From Fischerella sp. PCC 9431 (lineage in GTDB: Bacteria; Cyanobacteriota; Cyanobacteriia; Cyanobacteriales; Nostocaceae): 64,000 nucleotides of DNA. A program made the position numbers and the translations under genes. The stretch covers positions 4,478,282-4,542,281 of the forward strand of contig NZ_KE650771.1 in assembly GCF_000447295.1 (NCBI RefSeq), in the 5' to 3' direction. This document shows, in pieces, positions 63,608 to 64,000 of this stretch (position 1 is its first letter; the number at the start of each line of letters is the position of its first letter). Below the pieces are notes generated by a model that was not told the DNA's origin, searched no databases, and worked only from the letters and a program-made list of their open reading frames with translations.

Positions 63608-64000
63608 ATGATTAATATGATGAAAATTTGGGGTTTTTGTTTGATTTTTTTATTGCTGCTATGGAGTGGAGAAGCAAAAGCTGGAGATTTAGCTCAACGT
63701 TTAGATAGGTTTCCTACTTGGGAAAAAATCACTTCCGCTCAACCTGCTATGGGAGACTTAATCTATCCTGAGTGGATGCTAGGAGAATGGCAACTTAGCA
63801 GCACACTTGTAGATCTAGTTGCGCCTCTAGCGCCTGATATTGTCACCCCTGGATTTGAGGGAAATCGTCAGTATCTCAATCAGCCCATTAAGTGTCAAGT
63901 ACGATTTGTCAAGCAAACCACATCTGTGGCTGGATTAAAAATTCACTCTGGTGTAGATAGAAAATCAGCAGTAGTCGCGGATCGAGCATTTAATGGCTTA
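63608..64000 (+). CDS. DUF6816-type lumenal protein (N-terminal part)
   Basis: 131 codons are in the window; the frame continues off the right edge. A signal peptide is clear: KIWGFCLIFLLLLWSGEAKA, with cleavage likely after AKA. The mature part begins GDLAQRLDRFPTWEKIT and goes on with YPEWMLGEWQLSSTLVDLVAPL, which fits the DUF6816 family of exported or thylakoid-lumenal cyanobacterial proteins. Start uncertain among three close ATGs (63608, 63617, 63620). Function unknown. Confidence 0.75.
   Translation, partial: MINMMKIWGFCLIFLLLLWSGEAKAGDLAQRLDRFPTWEKITSAQPAMGDLIYPEWMLGEWQLSSTLVDLVAPLAPDIVTPGFEGNRQYLNQPIKCQVRFVKQTTSVAGLKIHSGVDRKSAVVADRAFNGL

Overview
The window is chromosomal DNA from a cyanobacterium, most likely a filamentous heterocyst-forming (Nostocales-type) species. 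The evidence is: many GCGATCGC (HIP1) octamers; cyanobacterial photosynthesis and NDH-1 genes (ndhD1, ndhF1, ndhS, rbcR, thf1/psb29, a CpcT-type bilin lyase, hemF, cruA); and dense short tandem repeats of the kind found in Nostoc/Anabaena relatives (heptamer arrays, 'gggcattggg' and 'gggagcagg' arrays, REP-like hairpins). I see no tRNA, rRNA or CRISPR array.

Layout. 1-9.5 kb: 3' end of a citramalate/isopropylmalate synthase, a CruA lycopene cyclase carrying an in-frame repeat insertion, two uncharacterised proteins, a DUF318 permease with its TIGR03943 partner, and a Uma2-type protein. 9.8-22 kb: ndhD1 and ndhF1 with clear terminators, thioredoxin, a NnrU/Z-ISO protein, rbcR, a 4-Cys Ser/Thr kinase, ppk1 and an alcohol dehydrogenase. 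22-39 kb: two small unknown genes, an ExbB/ExbD pair, thf1, cpcT, a STAS protein, hemF, mrp, rodA, ndhS, a cation/proton antiporter, an orphan CbiO-like ATPase and an ABC1 kinase.

39.9-47.9 kb is the accessory island and the most interesting part. All genes are on the minus strand, in transcription order: TIR protein with a C-terminal effector-associated (EAD-like) domain; a STAND-like protein without a P-loop; a MoxR AAA+ ATPase; a vWA protein; an internally deleted IscB with its presumptive omega-RNA; a formylglycine-generating-enzyme-fold (C-type lectin) protein; Avd; a reverse transcriptase; and a template repeat. The last four form a complete diversity-generating retroelement (DGR). The 128-bp template repeat (39919-40046) and the variable repeat in the target gene's 3' end (41643-41770) differ at 15 positions, and every one is an adenine of the template's sense strand. 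I read the island as an NTPase/TIR conflict (immune or self-recognition) system whose recognition surface is diversified by the DGR, later invaded by an IscB element.

48-64 kb: a 167-bp MITE-like element with 17-bp inverted repeats, aminopeptidase P, a second Uma2 protein, a pentapeptide-repeat protein, the ffh-rpsP-khpA cluster, rpsU (57 codons), phoH and a HutX-like protein. A minus-strand signalling cluster follows (two DUF4388/PATAN paralogues, a MglA/Ras-like GTPase, a Roadblock protein, an unknown protein and a protoglobin). The window ends in the 5' part of a DUF6816-type lumenal protein gene.
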